Part shown: positions 26,343 to 37,694 of the stretch, in pieces
Numbering within the stretch: position 1 is the stretch's first letter
Layout of the letters: every line of letters starts with the position of its first letter
Origin: Rhizobiales bacterium IMCC20636
Lineage (GTDB): Bacteria > Pseudomonadota > Alphaproteobacteria > Rhizobiales > GCA-2746425
Direction: 5' to 3'
Assembly (NCBI GenBank): GCA_016865015.1
Contig: CP018226.1
Span: forward strand, 2,263,001 to 2,327,000
Length of the DNA: 64,000 nt
Program-made: the position numbers and the translations under genes
Notes under the pieces: model-generated
What the model saw: the letters and a program-made list of their open reading frames with translations, nothing else
Told to the model about the DNA's origin: nothing
The model's database searches: none

Positions 26343-27075
26343 CAATTCAAGAGGCACTGGCGGTAAACGTGGATCGGGAGGCTATCGTGGCCTCTCAGTT
26401 CGAGTGAAATCCGCACGCGGGCGCAAGATCTCGTCAACGAGATGGCTGCAGCGTCACCTCAATGACCCTTACGTGCAACGCTCCAAGATAGATGGCATGC
26501 GCTCCCGAGCCGCCTACAAGCTGTTGGAGATTGACGAGAAATACAATTTGCTGCGCAAAGGTCAGCGTATTGTCGATTTGGGTGCAGCCCCTGGCGGCTG
26601 GTCTCAGGTTGCGGCGCAGAAGGTGGGCAGCCACATTGATGATATTCGCGTTGTGGGGATTGATTATCTATCCATGGAACCACTGTCAGGCGTGACGCTT
26701 CTGGAAAAGGATTTTCTGGATGATGATGCGCCGGATCAGCTGCGCGAGGCCCTTGGTGGACACATGGCCGATCTGGTTCTGTCTGACATGGCGGCGCCAA
26801 CCACTGGGCATAAGCAGACAGACCATATGCGCATCATTCAACTCTGCGAAGTTGCGGTTGAGTTTGCACGCGAAGTTCTGAAGCCAGGCGGCACTTTTAT
26901 TGCCAAGGTGTTTCAGGGTGGAACAGAGCATACGCTGCTTAATGAAATGAAGCGGGATTTCCGGCTGGTGGGACATTACAAACCGCCAGCCAGTCGAAAA
27001 GACTCCGCTGAAACCTATCTGATTGCTCGCGATTTCCGGGGCAGGGACTTGAAAGTCAGCGCTGAAGGCGAGTAA
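26335..27075 (+). CDS. rlmE: 23S rRNA (uridine-2'-O-)-methyltransferase RlmE (FtsJ/RrmJ)
   Basis: The 246-aa product has the FtsJ signature: [18 protein letters not shown] with the catalytic lysine, SAM motif [33 protein letters not shown], and FIAKVFQGG with the second catalytic lysine. It methylates the 2'-O of U2552 (E. coli numbering) in 23S rRNA, late in large-subunit assembly. The start at 26335 overlaps the ppx stop. A basic ~35-residue N-terminal extension ([11 protein letters not shown]) is common in alphaproteobacterial members. Confidence 0.94.
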   Translation: MNSNSRGTGGKRGSGGYRGLSVRVKSARGRKISSTRWLQRHLNDPYVQRSKIDGMRSRAAYKLLEIDEKYNLLRKGQRIVDLGAAPGGWSQVAAQKVGSHIDDIRVVGIDYLSMEPLSGVTLLEKDFLDDDAPDQLREALGGHMADLVLSDMAAPTTGHKQTDHMRIIQLCEVAVEFAREVLKPGGTFIAKVFQGGTEHTLLNEMKRDFRLVGHYKPPASRKDSAETYLIARDFRGRDLKVSAEGE

Positions 27076-27101
27076 AGGTGCTTTTCGCATTTGCAACATA
27101 G

Positions 27102-28667
<1,566 letters not shown>

Positions 28668-28731
28668 GCCTTCTTGCGACAATCAATGCCGGTGGCATGG
28701 GCCATCTGCAAATTAGTGGATAGTAAATTCG

Positions 28732-30024
28732 ATGAGACTTGGCGGGCGCATACAGGCTGCAATTGAGGTTATGGAGGATGTCCAGAATCGGCGGCGGCCA
28801 ATTTCAGAGGCCTTGAAAGATTGGGGATTGTCCCATCGGTTTGCCGGATCAGGTGACCGCGCTTTCATTGGCAATCTTGCTTATGATGCTCTGCGTTGGC
28901 GCGCTTCGACGCGCTGGATCATGGACAGCGACAAAGCATCATCGTTGATTTTTGGCACAGTGGTCTATCGCTGGAACCAAAGCTGGCAGGAGCTGGAGAC
29001 CACCTTCGAAGGTGACAAGTTTGCTCCGCCTCTTCCTGGAAAATCCAAACGGGAGGCGGCAGATGCCCGCCGTCTGGCGGATGCACCTGACTGGATTCAG
29101 GCCGACCTTCCCAAATGGCTTGTGCCACACTTTCAGGCCAATTTCTCTGATGAATGGATTGCCGAAGCACAGGCGCTTTCCGGACGTCCGCCCTTGGATT
29201 TGCGGGTCAATACTCTGAAATCGGATCGCGGAACGGAATTGACCGCGTTGCAGTCTCTGGGGGCTGAACTCACAGAAATTTCTTCGACCGGACTGCGCAT
29301 TCCGCCATCCGATGCCGCACGGCGTCATCCCAATGTGCAGGTCGAAGAATCCTACAAGCTTGGCCGGATCGAGATTCAGGATGAGGCTAGCCAGATCGCA
29401 TCTGAGCTGATCTTTGCACGCCCTGGCGAAACCATTCTGGATTTCTGTGCTGGCGCAGGCGGCAAGACCTTGGCCCTGGCTGCTGCCATGAAGAACAGCG
29501 GCAAGCTGTATGCCTATGACAATGACCGCAACCGGCAGGCCGGCATTTTTGAACGTCTGGAGCGGGCAGGGGCAGACAAGACGATTGTCCTGAAACCTGA
29601 TGATGGCCGCTTGGCCAGCCTGCTGGGTGCTTGTGATCGTGTGGTCGTGGATGCGCCCTGTACTGGCTCTGGTACCTGGCGGCGCAAGCCTGATGCAAAA
29701 TGGCGTCTGACCGACAAGCAATTGATGGCGCGGCAGGAGGAACAGCAGGATGTTCTCGAAGAAGCAGCACCTTTCGTGCGTAACGAAGGCTTTCTGGTCT
29801 ACATGACCTGCAGTGTTCTGGCGGCCGAGAATGAAGACAGCGTCGCAGGCTTTTTGAACGGAAATCCGGCTTTTGAATTGGTTTCGGCCGGGGAGGTCTG
29901 GCAGGAAGTTTTCGGCTTTGACAAGCCGCAACCCTGGTCAGCGGACATGATGTCCATCACTCTGACACCTGCATCAACAGGAACAGACGGGTTCTATTTT
30001 GCGGTGATGCAGAAGGTTTCTTGA
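28732..30024 (+). CDS. RsmB/NOP-family RNA cytosine-C5 methyltransferase
   Basis: The 430-aa product has a helical NusB-like N-terminal region (~1-130) and a Rossmann methyltransferase domain. SAM motif I is ILDFCAGAGGKTLALAA, the motif IV catalytic pair is VVDAPCTGSGTWRRKPDAKW, and motif VI has the second Cys in LVYMTCSVLAAENED. It forms m5C in rRNA, probably 16S rRNA as in RsmB. It begins 64 bases after guaB on the same strand and is probably co-transcribed. It converges with the rlmD-like gene, with an inverted-repeat element between. Confidence 0.9.
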   Translation: MRLGGRIQAAIEVMEDVQNRRRPISEALKDWGLSHRFAGSGDRAFIGNLAYDALRWRASTRWIMDSDKASSLIFGTVVYRWNQSWQELETTFEGDKFAPPLPGKSKREAADARRLADAPDWIQADLPKWLVPHFQANFSDEWIAEAQALSGRPPLDLRVNTLKSDRGTELTALQSLGAELTEISSTGLRIPPSDAARRHPNVQVEESYKLGRIEIQDEASQIASELIFARPGETILDFCAGAGGKTLALAAAMKNSGKLYAYDNDRNRQAGIFERLERAGADKTIVLKPDDGRLASLLGACDRVVVDAPCTGSGTWRRKPDAKWRLTDKQLMARQEEQQDVLEEAAPFVRNEGFLVYMTCSVLAAENEDSVAGFLNGNPAFELVSAGEVWQEVFGFDKPQPWSADMMSITLTPASTGTDGFYFAVMQKVS

Positions 30025-30030
30025 AGCCGT

Positions 30031-30217
30031 TGCGCCGGTGGATACTCGGAATAAATCCGAGCATGACGGCATTAAATGTTGCGCATCAGATGATCAGGAA
30101 CGCCTATCGGGTACTTTTCGTTCAATGTCAGAGAATGTAAGTTACAAACGGCCTTCGGTCTGAATTCGACAACCAACGCCGTCATACTCGGATTTATTCC
30201 GAGTATCCACCGGCGCA
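30031..30217. repeat. 187-bp element with 40-bp terminal inverted repeats
   Basis: Bases 30031-30070 are the reverse complement of 30178-30217 with a single mismatch (39 of 40). Each arm contains the smaller palindrome CTCGGA-ATAAA-TCCGAG followed by .ATGACGGC, which resembles the intergenic palindromes (TCCGGGATGACG type) common in alphaproteobacteria. The element starts seven bases after the rsmB-like stop and ends 19 bases before the stop of the convergent methyltransferase gene. Transcripts from either side would fold into a long hairpin, so it may act as a two-way terminator. Confidence 0.8.
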
Positions 30218-30235
30218 TCCATTTCAACAGACATC

Positions 30236-31492
30236 CTACCGTTCAAAGGTCGCCGCCAGTTCGATGTGTGGGGACCAGAGGAATTGGTCGACGGGTTGCA
30301 GTGACTTCATCTCAAAACCGCCATCGATCAGAATTCGGGCATCCCGGGCGAAGCTGACTGGATTGCAGGATATGGCGGCGATCCGGCCCACACCTGATTT
30401 GACCAATTGCTCGCACTGTGCGCTGGCACCGGCGCGTGGTGGATCGAACAGCACGCCGTCGATCTTCTTCAACTCCATATGCGAAATGGGGTGCTTGAAC
30501 AAATCACGCCGCAAGGTTTTGATTTTTTTAATTTTCTTTGTTCGGGATGCGGTTTTGTTCAGCGCATCAAGAGCGACCTGCTCTGTCTCGACCGCCAATA
30601 CGGTGGCAAAACGTGCCATTGGCAGGGTGAAGGTGCCAATGCCGCAAAACAGATCGGCGCAGGATTTGCAGTCTTTCAAAAATGGAATTGCGTGATTGAC
30701 CAGGGCAGCCTCGGCCTCGGAGGTTGCCTGCAGAAAAGCGCCTGATGGGACTGACAGTTCGAATCCGCCGCTTTCGACGACATCATCGCCCTGATCCATG
30801 CTGGCCAGTTCATCATTCAGCATGACTTTCCAGAACGGTGCGGTCGCGGCCCACATTTCTTCAAGCTGGTGCCGGTTGTTGCCGGATGCACGACCGGTCG
30901 CCTCTATGGTTATGCCGTTCTGTCCAACCGTCGCCACCATGCGTTCTTCGCGTTTGGCGCGCACAGCCAAGGCGGCCAGTCGAGCCAGATTGCCCATGGT
31001 GTTCTTACCGGTTTTTCTTGGAACAAGTTGCTGTTCGAGCGCGGGATGCAAGATGGGACATTCTTCAGGAGAGATAATCTCGTCCGATTTGCGAGCATGA
31101 AAGCCCAGATGCACGCCGTCTTTTGCGGCCTTGAAGGAAAACGCTGCCCGGCGTCTGGTGCCCGGGGCAACCGCAATTGGCTCTGGCACGGGGAACGAGA
31201 TACCGTTTTTGCGCAACGCGTTTTCGACCTGCTCGCGTTTCCATGCCAGATAGCTGTCAGGTTTCATGTGCTGTAACGCACAGCCGCCGCAGGTTCCGAA
31301 ATGGCGGCATGCTGGCTCAATCCTGTCAGGGCTTGTTTCCAGAATCTCGATGATTTCACCACGGCCCTTGTCGACATAGGCTCGTACGGTCTCGCCAGGC
31401 AGGGTGTAGGGGATGAACACAGGTCCATCCTCTGTGCGAGCCACACCATCGCCTTCGCGTCCAAGATGGTCGATCGTCATGGTTTTGATCAT
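30236..31492 (-). CDS. RNA uridine-C5 methyltransferase, RlmD/TrmA family
   Basis: The 418-aa product has a TRAM-like N-terminus (IDHLGREGDGVAR, GETVRAYV) and the 4Fe-4S cysteines CRHFGTCGGCALQH plus ECPILHP. The SAM-binding LFCGIGTFTLPMAR, VLFDPPRAGASAQ and nucleophile loop ISCNPVSFARDA follow. It makes m5U in 23S rRNA (U1939 or U747 equivalents) or tRNA; the iron-sulfur ligands favour the RlmD/RlmC side. The ATG overlaps the tlyA stop (ATGA), so translation is coupled. The longer frame inside tlyA is rejected. Confidence 0.9.
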   Translation of the reverse strand: MIKTMTIDHLGREGDGVARTEDGPVFIPYTLPGETVRAYVDKGRGEIIEILETSPDRIEPACRHFGTCGGCALQHMKPDSYLAWKREQVENALRKNGISFPVPEPIAVAPGTRRRAAFSFKAAKDGVHLGFHARKSDEIISPEECPILHPALEQQLVPRKTGKNTMGNLARLAALAVRAKREERMVATVGQNGITIEATGRASGNNRHQLEEMWAATAPFWKVMLNDELASMDQGDDVVESGGFELSVPSGAFLQATSEAEAALVNHAIPFLKDCKSCADLFCGIGTFTLPMARFATVLAVETEQVALDALNKTASRTKKIKKIKTLRRDLFKHPISHMELKKIDGVLFDPPRAGASAQCEQLVKSGVGRIAAISCNPVSFARDARILIDGGFEMKSLQPVDQFLWSPHIELAATFER

Positions 31493-32241
31493 AAGTCTGT
31501 GTATCCGGGTGTCCTGATCGCAATCAGGAATTCCTGATTTCCGTCTCCACCTGAAATGGGGGAGTTGGTGAGGCCGATGATCTGGCAATGCTGGTCTGCC
31601 TTCAGCCAATGGGCGATTTTTTCCGCGCTGGCAAGAGCAAGCGCACGATCTGCGACAATTCCGCTCTTGTTCACTAGGCCTTTTCCCACTTCAAATTGGG
31701 GCTTGATCAGGAACAGACCAATTGAGCCAGGGTCTGCAAGAGACAGAATTGGCGGCAAGGCCAGGGTCAGTGAAATGAAGCTGACATCACTGACGATAAA
31801 GGAAACCGGAAATGGCAAGTCTTCTGCGCTGAGGTGGCGGGCATTCAAACCCTCAAGACTTGTAACACGCGGGTCGGCTTCTATTGATGGATGGATTTGT
31901 CCGTGACCCACATCAAAGGCAAAGATCATATCTGCGCCTTCTTCCAGAAGGACTTGCGTGAAACCGCCCGTGCTGGCACCGAGATCAACGCAGTTCCGGC
32001 CTGCAGGTGACAGGTCAAAGGCCTCAAGGCCGTGTTTCAGTTTGAGGGCTGCGCGCGAGACATAGTGACTTGCCGGGTCGCTGATGCTGATGCTGTCCCC
32101 GGCAGTTACATTGCGTGCCGCTTTCTTGCAAATGTCTCCATTGACAGTCACTGCGCCGCGCAAAATTGTGTCCCGCGCTCTGGCACGACTGGGCAGAAGG
32201 CCTCGATTTACCAGTTCAAGATCGAGTCGTGCTTTGCTCAA
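31489..32241 (-). CDS. tlyA: TlyA-family rRNA methyltransferase
   Basis: The 250-aa product starts with an S4 RNA-binding domain (RLDLELVNRGLLPSRARARDTILRG.V.VNG) and continues with an FtsJ-like methyltransferase fold (NCVDLGASTGGFTQVLLEEGA, VSDVSFISLTLALPPIL, LIKPQFEVGKG). TlyA proteins 2'-O-methylate cytidines in 16S and/or 23S rRNA. The start is TTG at 32241, which gives the exact family N-terminus. It overlaps the stop of the SCO1-like gene by four bases. Coupling on both sides makes sco1-tlyA-rlmD one translational unit. Confidence 0.9.
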   Translation of the reverse strand: MSKARLDLELVNRGLLPSRARARDTILRGAVTVNGDICKKAARNVTAGDSISISDPASHYVSRAALKLKHGLEAFDLSPAGRNCVDLGASTGGFTQVLLEEGADMIFAFDVGHGQIHPSIEADPRVTSLEGLNARHLSAEDLPFPVSFIVSDVSFISLTLALPPILSLADPGSIGLFLIKPQFEVGKGLVNKSGIVADRALALASAEKIAHWLKADQHCQIIGLTNSPISGGDGNQEFLIAIRTPGYTDL

Positions 32242-32834
32242 GAAGATGCCGCAATGAGATTGGACAGTTTTTCCTGAGCAACATCAGCATCTTCGCCATA
32301 GGAAATCGTGCCACGGAAGGAGCCATCGGCATTCATCAGGAAGACGCTGGCTGTGTGGTTCATTGTATAATCATCATCTTCCAGGGGAACGCGTTCTGCC
32401 AATACGCCATAGGATTTGACGGTCGCCTGAACCTGCTCTTCTGAGCCGGTCAACCCGATGATCTTGTCGGAGAAGACTGACACATAGTCCTTGAGGATTT
32501 CGGGTGTGTCGCGCTCGGGATCGACCGTTACAAAGGCAAAGCCCATCTTGTCGGCTTCCGGGCCCAAAGCTCCGATCCAACCCGCCATTTCATAGAGGCT
32601 GGTGGGACAGATTTCCGGGCAATGAGTGAAGCCGAAGAATATCGCATAGGGTTTGTCATCGAAGATGGTCTGGTCGACTGGCTGACCATCCTGGTTGACC
32701 AGAGAAAACGGTCCGCCGATCTGGGCAAACACCAATGAGTTGGAGTCATTGTCCTGGCCTTGCCACGTCATATATCCAAGGCCAACGAGAACAATGGCGA
32801 CCAACGCCCAGATGATAATTCGGAAAGACTTCAT
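32238..32834 (-). CDS. SCO1/SenC-family copper chaperone for cytochrome oxidase
   Basis: The 198-aa product has one N-terminal membrane anchor (residues ~5-24) and a thioredoxin-like domain facing the periplasm. Copper ligands are complete: C72-P-E-I-C76 in FGFTHCPEICPTSL, and His160 in YTMNHTASVFLM. It delivers copper to the CuA centre of cytochrome c oxidase or keeps its cysteines reduced. Its stop overlaps the tlyA start. A role next to rRNA-modifying genes is not obvious, so the order may reflect insertion into a conserved dxs-tlyA-rlmD stretch. Confidence 0.92.
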   Translation of the reverse strand: MKSFRIIIWALVAIVLVGLGYMTWQGQDNDSNSLVFAQIGGPFSLVNQDGQPVDQTIFDDKPYAIFFGFTHCPEICPTSLYEMAGWIGALGPEADKMGFAFVTVDPERDTPEILKDYVSVFSDKIIGLTGSEEQVQATVKSYGVLAERVPLEDDDYTMNHTASVFLMNADGSFRGTISYGEDADVAQEKLSNLIAASS

Positions 32835-32923
32835 GAAATACCCAAATGGTCATGGCACGCCTCATATTGCGACGGCCAGTTTTGTATATATAGCAGACGG
32901 AAACCGCAGAGGTTCCATTGGTT

Positions 32924-34300
32924 CTATATACGGGTTTCCGGTTGAAATTCAACGCTCTGATCTGCTTCTGCGGCGTCGTCTACGGAATAACCGAAATCAT
33001 TGAAGTGGAGTGCGGTCTGCGCTTCTTCGAATTCATTTGCTTCGATTATCGTGTCCGGAATGAGCACATCCGTGTTGAGATCAACTGCATCATCATAGGT
33101 CATGGCGATAACGGGAGCGGTGGACGCCAGATCAAAGTCTTCCCGGTCGTCGCTTTTGGCGGCCTTATTACCCTGTATGCGCAGGATCAGATAACCGACC
33201 ATTGCGATCTGTACCACGGCAATTGACAGGAACAGGGCACCAGGTCCGGATTGCGCCATCAGGAACGAGGCGACCAGCGGGCCAATGGTTGATCCAATGC
33301 CAAAGGCCAGCAGCAAGCCTGATGAGGTTTCCACATAGCTATCGGGTTCACAATGATCAAACGCATGTGCGACGGCAATTGCATAGGTTGAGTGCGTGAA
33401 CACACCAACCATGAAGGCGAGGGACAGAAAGCTCCAGCGGGAATCTCCCTCGATCAGCCCTAAAAGTGTGCAGAAAATGGCAGACCCGACGCCAAGAATG
33501 ACAATAACCATACGCCGGTCAATCTTGTCCGAGGCGCGGCCGATGGGCCATTGGGCGGCCGCACCACCGCCAATCATGGTGGCGGCGAATATGGCTGCAA
33601 AGCTGGTGTCAAACCCCCGCCCGGTGGCAAACACCGGTGCCAGCATCCAGGTTGAACCGGCGGACACACCAATCAGAAGAGCCGAGACGAAGGCTGCAGG
33701 TGAGGTATCATAAAGCTGTTTCGGTCTGAACAGGACCAGAGTAATGGGTGCTGGCTGTGTGGCCGTTGTCAGTGTGATCGGGATCACGGCAACGGACACC
33801 ACGATCGAGGCCACAATAAACAGCGTATAGCCTTCCACCGATGCAAATGCGGTGGCGAATTGACCTGCCATGATGCCCGTCAGTGCGACCACAACATATG
33901 TGGACATGATAAGGCCACGGTTTTCGTTGGTCGCACGTTCATTCAGCCAGCTTTCGATGACAACGTAGAAGGCGGCGATGCAAAAGCCCGTGATGAAGCG
34001 AAAGATCGACCAGGCAAACTCATCGATCAGCAATGGGTGCAACAGGGCAACGGCGGATGCCAGCGAAACCATTGCGGCATAGGCGCGGATATGGCCGGCT
34101 CGCAAAATCAGATATGGCCCGACAAGACAACCGACAACAAATCCGGCAAAATAGGATGAGATACTGATGCCGATTGCGAGGGTCCCGAAGCCTTCAATTT
34201 CGGCGCGCAGAGGCACCAGCGCGCTTTGCAACCCATGACCGAATACGATCATGGCAACTGCGAGCAAAATGGTGCTGATAGAGCCGATTGTCTTGAACAT
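32924..34300 (-). CDS. MFS transporter with long acidic C-terminal tail
   Basis: The 458-aa product has 12 predicted membrane helices in residues ~8-375 and MFS loop motifs (ESWLNERATNENRG after helix 4; GRASDKIDRRMV between helices 8 and 9). The ESWLNERA loop is typical of the YcaD-like branch. The last ~80 residues are hydrophilic and strongly acidic (DDREDFD, NEFEEAQ, DDAAEADQ), much longer than in most members. Substrate is unknown. It lies 89 bases upstream of the sco1-like gene and may share its transcript. Confidence 0.85.
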   Translation of the reverse strand: MFKTIGSISTILLAVAMIVFGHGLQSALVPLRAEIEGFGTLAIGISISSYFAGFVVGCLVGPYLILRAGHIRAYAAMVSLASAVALLHPLLIDEFAWSIFRFITGFCIAAFYVVIESWLNERATNENRGLIMSTYVVVALTGIMAGQFATAFASVEGYTLFIVASIVVSVAVIPITLTTATQPAPITLVLFRPKQLYDTSPAAFVSALLIGVSAGSTWMLAPVFATGRGFDTSFAAIFAATMIGGGAAAQWPIGRASDKIDRRMVIVILGVGSAIFCTLLGLIEGDSRWSFLSLAFMVGVFTHSTYAIAVAHAFDHCEPDSYVETSSGLLLAFGIGSTIGPLVASFLMAQSGPGALFLSIAVVQIAMVGYLILRIQGNKAAKSDDREDFDLASTAPVIAMTYDDAVDLNTDVLIPDTIIEANEFEEAQTALHFNDFGYSVDDAAEADQSVEFQPETRI

Positions 34301-34394
34301 CTGAAACGACCATGATCCGGAGAATCAGACCATGTTCAGGATGAATATGGCCTTCAAAAAATCTGCTTAGGGGACATTAGTAAGCAACGCTATA

Positions 34395-36314
34395 TCAGGC
34401 GCGACGTATGAGTTCGCTTTTTTGCAAACCGAGCGCTTTTGTAGCTGTGTCGACAATGGCGCCAGCATCCAGCAAAGCGGTGACATACATGGCATCCGGC
34501 TTGTCCTGATCAATATAGATGTCGGGCAGAGTCATGGGGCGAAATTTGACCATGCCGTCCAGGAAGCCGTTCAATGTCAGGAAGTTGGCGACATGGCTGC
34601 CAAACCCACCGACAGAACCTTCTTCAACTGTGATAAGCACCTCATGGTTTCGAGCCAGGTCGGCGATCATGTCTGTATCAAGCGGTTTTGCAAAACGGGC
34701 ATCTGCCACGGTTGTGGACAGGCCCATGGCATTCAGCCTTTCTGCGGCTTGAAGGCTCTCTCCCAGGCGTCCACCAAATGACAGGATGGCAACCTTTGTG
34801 CCTTCCTGCAAAATGCGGCCTTTTCCAATTTCCAGAATGCTGCCCCGATCGGGAAGTTCAACACCCAGACCTTCGCCGCGCGGATAGCGAAATGAAATCG
34901 GACCTTCATCATAGGCTGCCGCTGTTGCCACCATGTGCCGAAGCTCTGCTTCGTCTCCAGCCGCCATAACAACGAAATTGGGGAGACAGGCAAGATAGGC
35001 AATGTCGAACGAGCCGGCATGGGTCGGGCCATCGGCCCCCACAAGACCAGCACGATCAATTGGAAACCGAACCGGAAGTTGCTGGATCGACACATCATGC
35101 ACAATCTGATCATAGGCACGTTGCAGGAATGTGGAATAGATCGCCACGAAGGGCTTGTAGCCATCTGACGCAAGGCCGGCTGCAAAGGTCACTGCGTGTT
35201 GCTCGGCAATTCCGACGTCAAAAGTCCTCTTGGGGAAGGATTCTTGAAAAATATCTATGCCCGTGCCCGACGGCATGGCAGCGGTGATGCCGACAATCTT
35301 GTCGTCACGTTGCGCTTCATCCACCAGAGAGCTGCCAAAGATTTTTGTGTAAGAGGGCGCATTGGGGATGGATTTAGCCTGTTCACCGGTGATGACGTTG
35401 AATTTGGAAACGCCATGATACTTGTCGCTCGAGGCTTCCGCCGGTGCGTAGCCTTTGCCTTTTTGTGTAACGATGTGCAGCAGGATTGGACCTTTGTCTG
35501 CCTCTTTGATGTTTTTGAGAACGGGCAGCAGATGATCAAAATTATGTCCGTCAACCGGGCCTACATAGAAGAAACCCAGTTCCTCAAACAGGGTGCCACC
35601 TGTGAAGAAGCTGCGGGTAAACTCTTCGGTTTTGCGGGCATTGCGCTGAATGAACTTAGGAAGATGACTGGTGAGCGCTTTAGCAGCTTCTCTGATGCCG
35701 ATGTAAGTGCGCCCTGATACAAGACGCGCCAGATAGGCGCTCATGGCACCCACGGGTGGTGCAATGGACATGTCGTTGTCATTCAGGATGACAATTTGTC
35801 TCGCATCGACAGCGCCAGCATTGTTCATGGCTTCGTAAGCCATCCCCGCAGACATGGATCCATCACCGATCACGGAAATCACCTTGTGCGATTTGCCGTC
35901 AAGATCGCGCGCCGCAGCCATTCCCAGCCCAGCTGAGATTGATGTGGAGGAGTGCGCAGCGCCAAACGGATCGTAAATGCTCTCATTGCGCTTTGTGAAG
36001 CCGGAGAGACCGCCGCCCTGGCGAACAGTGCGGATGCGATCACGTCTCCCGGTCAGAATCTTGTGGGGATAGCACTGGTGGCCGACATCCCAGATGATTC
36101 GATCTTCGGGTGTGTTGAACAAATAATGCAGCGCTATGGTCAGCTCGACGACACCCAGGCCAGCACCGAGGTGACCGCCGGTCACCGATACGGCATCCAG
36201 CATTTCGGCACGCAGTTCTTCGGCCAGTTTGGGAAGGTCAGACTCCGCAATCTTTTTAAGATCGTCAGGGGTGTTTACCTGATCCAACAGCGGGGTCTTG
36301 GGTCTCGTGCTCAC
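34395..36314 (-). CDS. dxs: 1-deoxy-D-xylulose-5-phosphate synthase
   Basis: The product is about 639 aa from GTG 36314, chosen because GAGAAAG stands before it; an ATG at 36392 would add 26 unlike residues and has no ribosome site. Thiamine-diphosphate features are clear: [34 protein letters not shown], the GDG...N motif [18 protein letters not shown], and transketolase-type [15 protein letters not shown] and [12 protein letters not shown]. It condenses pyruvate and glyceraldehyde 3-phosphate, the first step of the non-mevalonate isoprenoid pathway. In many rhizobia dxs lies directly beside tlyA; here two genes intervene. Confidence 0.95.
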   Translation of the reverse strand: MSTRPKTPLLDQVNTPDDLKKIAESDLPKLAEELRAEMLDAVSVTGGHLGAGLGVVELTIALHYLFNTPEDRIIWDVGHQCYPHKILTGRRDRIRTVRQGGGLSGFTKRNESIYDPFGAAHSSTSISAGLGMAAARDLDGKSHKVISVIGDGSMSAGMAYEAMNNAGAVDARQIVILNDNDMSIAPPVGAMSAYLARLVSGRTYIGIREAAKALTSHLPKFIQRNARKTEEFTRSFFTGGTLFEELGFFYVGPVDGHNFDHLLPVLKNIKEADKGPILLHIVTQKGKGYAPAEASSDKYHGVSKFNVITGEQAKSIPNAPSYTKIFGSSLVDEAQRDDKIVGITAAMPSGTGIDIFQESFPKRTFDVGIAEQHAVTFAAGLASDGYKPFVAIYSTFLQRAYDQIVHDVSIQQLPVRFPIDRAGLVGADGPTHAGSFDIAYLACLPNFVVMAAGDEAELRHMVATAAAYDEGPISFRYPRGEGLGVELPDRGSILEIGKGRILQEGTKVAILSFGGRLGESLQAAERLNAMGLSTTVADARFAKPLDTDMIADLARNHEVLITVEEGSVGGFGSHVANFLTLNGFLDGMVKFRPMTLPDIYIDQDKPDAMYVTALLDAGAIVDTATKALGLQKSELIRRA

Positions 36315-36422
36315 AAATATGCTTTCTCGGTTTTTGCGTGACTGCCTTTGATCCGTCGGCCCCTCGGCCAATGGAAAGTGTGGCGTATGCATAGGTTGTG
36401 AAACATATATGTGCCTTGTTGC

Positions 36423-37340
36423 CTATCCGGGCAAGGGAATAAACTCCTCTTCATCCCCTGGCACAGTGTCAAACCGCGCCTGACGCCAATCCTCCTTGGC
36501 CTGATCAATCCGTTCCTTGCTTGAAGATACGAAATTCCACCAGATGTGCCGTGGGCCATCCATTGGCTCTCCGCCCAGCAACATAAGGCGCGACGGTTTG
36601 GTCGCGCGAATCGTGATGCGGTCTCCCGGCCGGAAGACAAGAAGTCGTCCGCCTTCAAAGCGGTCACCAGCGATGTCGATTTCTCCGCTGACAACATAGA
36701 CACCGCGTTCTTCGTAATCTGCGTCCAGTGGCAAGACGCCGCCTGCCTGCAACTCAGCCGAGACGTAGAACATGTCGGAATAGGTTTTGACCGGAGATTT
36801 CTGGCCATACATGTCGCCGATGATGATCCGTGTCGTGACACCGTTTTCTTCCAGAACCGGCAGGGAGCTGGCTGTTTGATGCTCAAACTCAGGATCAATT
36901 TCTTCATATTTTTTGGGCATTGCCACCCAGGTTTGGATGCCAAACAGGTTTTGGCCGTTCTGGCGTTTGTCATCCGATGTTCTCTCTGAATGAACAATGC
37001 CCTTGCCGGCCGTCATCCAGTTAACGGCTCCTGGCGCAATTGGCAGTTCGGTGCCGAGGCTGTCGCGATGGTAAATCTCACCAGAAAACAGGTAGGTTAC
37101 AGTCGAAAGTCCAATGTGGGGGTGGGGTCTGACATCAATGCCCTGATTGGTCAGGAATTCCGCTGGGCCCATCTGATCAAAAAATATGAAGGGGCCAATC
37201 ATCTGCTTTCTGGCAGACGGCAGTGCGCGGCGCACTTCAAATCCGCCGAGATCGCGGGCGCGCGGTACGATGATGGTTTCGATTGCCTCACAGGACTTCT
37301 TGTCGCCGGGAATCGGGTCTTTTGCGGGATGCCATGTCAT
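36423..37340 (-). CDS. Pirin-family protein
   Basis: The 305-aa product is a bicupin pirin. The metal-binding histidines are in RPHPHIGLSTVTYLFSGEIYHRDS and IVHSER, and the C-terminal cupin has GVYVVSGEIDI. Some bacterial pirins are quercetin dioxygenases, others bind partner enzymes; no choice can be made here. ATG 37340 is preceded by AAGGAG. It is a single gene between dxs and xseB. Confidence 0.88.
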   Translation of the reverse strand: MTWHPAKDPIPGDKKSCEAIETIIVPRARDLGGFEVRRALPSARKQMIGPFIFFDQMGPAEFLTNQGIDVRPHPHIGLSTVTYLFSGEIYHRDSLGTELPIAPGAVNWMTAGKGIVHSERTSDDKRQNGQNLFGIQTWVAMPKKYEEIDPEFEHQTASSLPVLEENGVTTRIIIGDMYGQKSPVKTYSDMFYVSAELQAGGVLPLDADYEERGVYVVSGEIDIAGDRFEGGRLLVFRPGDRITIRATKPSRLMLLGGEPMDGPRHIWWNFVSSSKERIDQAKEDWRQARFDTVPGDEEEFIPLPG

Positions 37341-37442
37341 CTGCCGTCTCCTTATCGGGTATGACAGATTTAGATCATAGATCGCATTAGGCACCAATAG
37401 TGGACGATGTGAAATGACCGTCCATACAGGATGAACAATTCC

Positions 37443-37685
37443 TCAGTCGAGCGGTTCCGTAGAGGTGGCTTCACCATCTGCATTGGTTCTGATTTTTTCG
37501 ACCTTTTCTTCAGCCGATTTCAGTAAGGCGTCGCAGCGCGCTTTCAGCGCTTCGCCGCGTTCATAGATCGAAATGGATTCTTCCAGCGGCACGTCGCCTT
37601 TTTCAAGGCGGGCAACAATTGTTTCCAATTCTGCGAGCGCTTTTTCAAAGCTCATGGAATCCAGTTCGGCATTGCTGTCGCTCAT
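37443..37685 (-). CDS. xseB: Exodeoxyribonuclease VII small subunit
   Basis: The 80-aa product is the expected length. It shows the conserved helix pair [36 protein letters not shown] followed by [15 protein letters not shown]. With XseA it forms the nuclease that degrades single-stranded DNA to oligonucleotides. It begins nine bases after the stop of the HDAC-like gene, the usual rhizobial arrangement, and is co-transcribed with it. Confidence 0.94.
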   Translation of the reverse strand: MSDSNAELDSMSFEKALAELETIVARLEKGDVPLEESISIYERGEALKARCDALLKSAEEKVEKIRTNADGEATSTEPLD

Positions 37686-37694
37686 AATTGCTCC

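Noticed and set aside
28939-29931. A 330-codon open frame on the minus strand
   Set aside because: It is antisense to the rsmB-like gene, which has all methyltransferase motifs; the frame is a by-product of codon bias.
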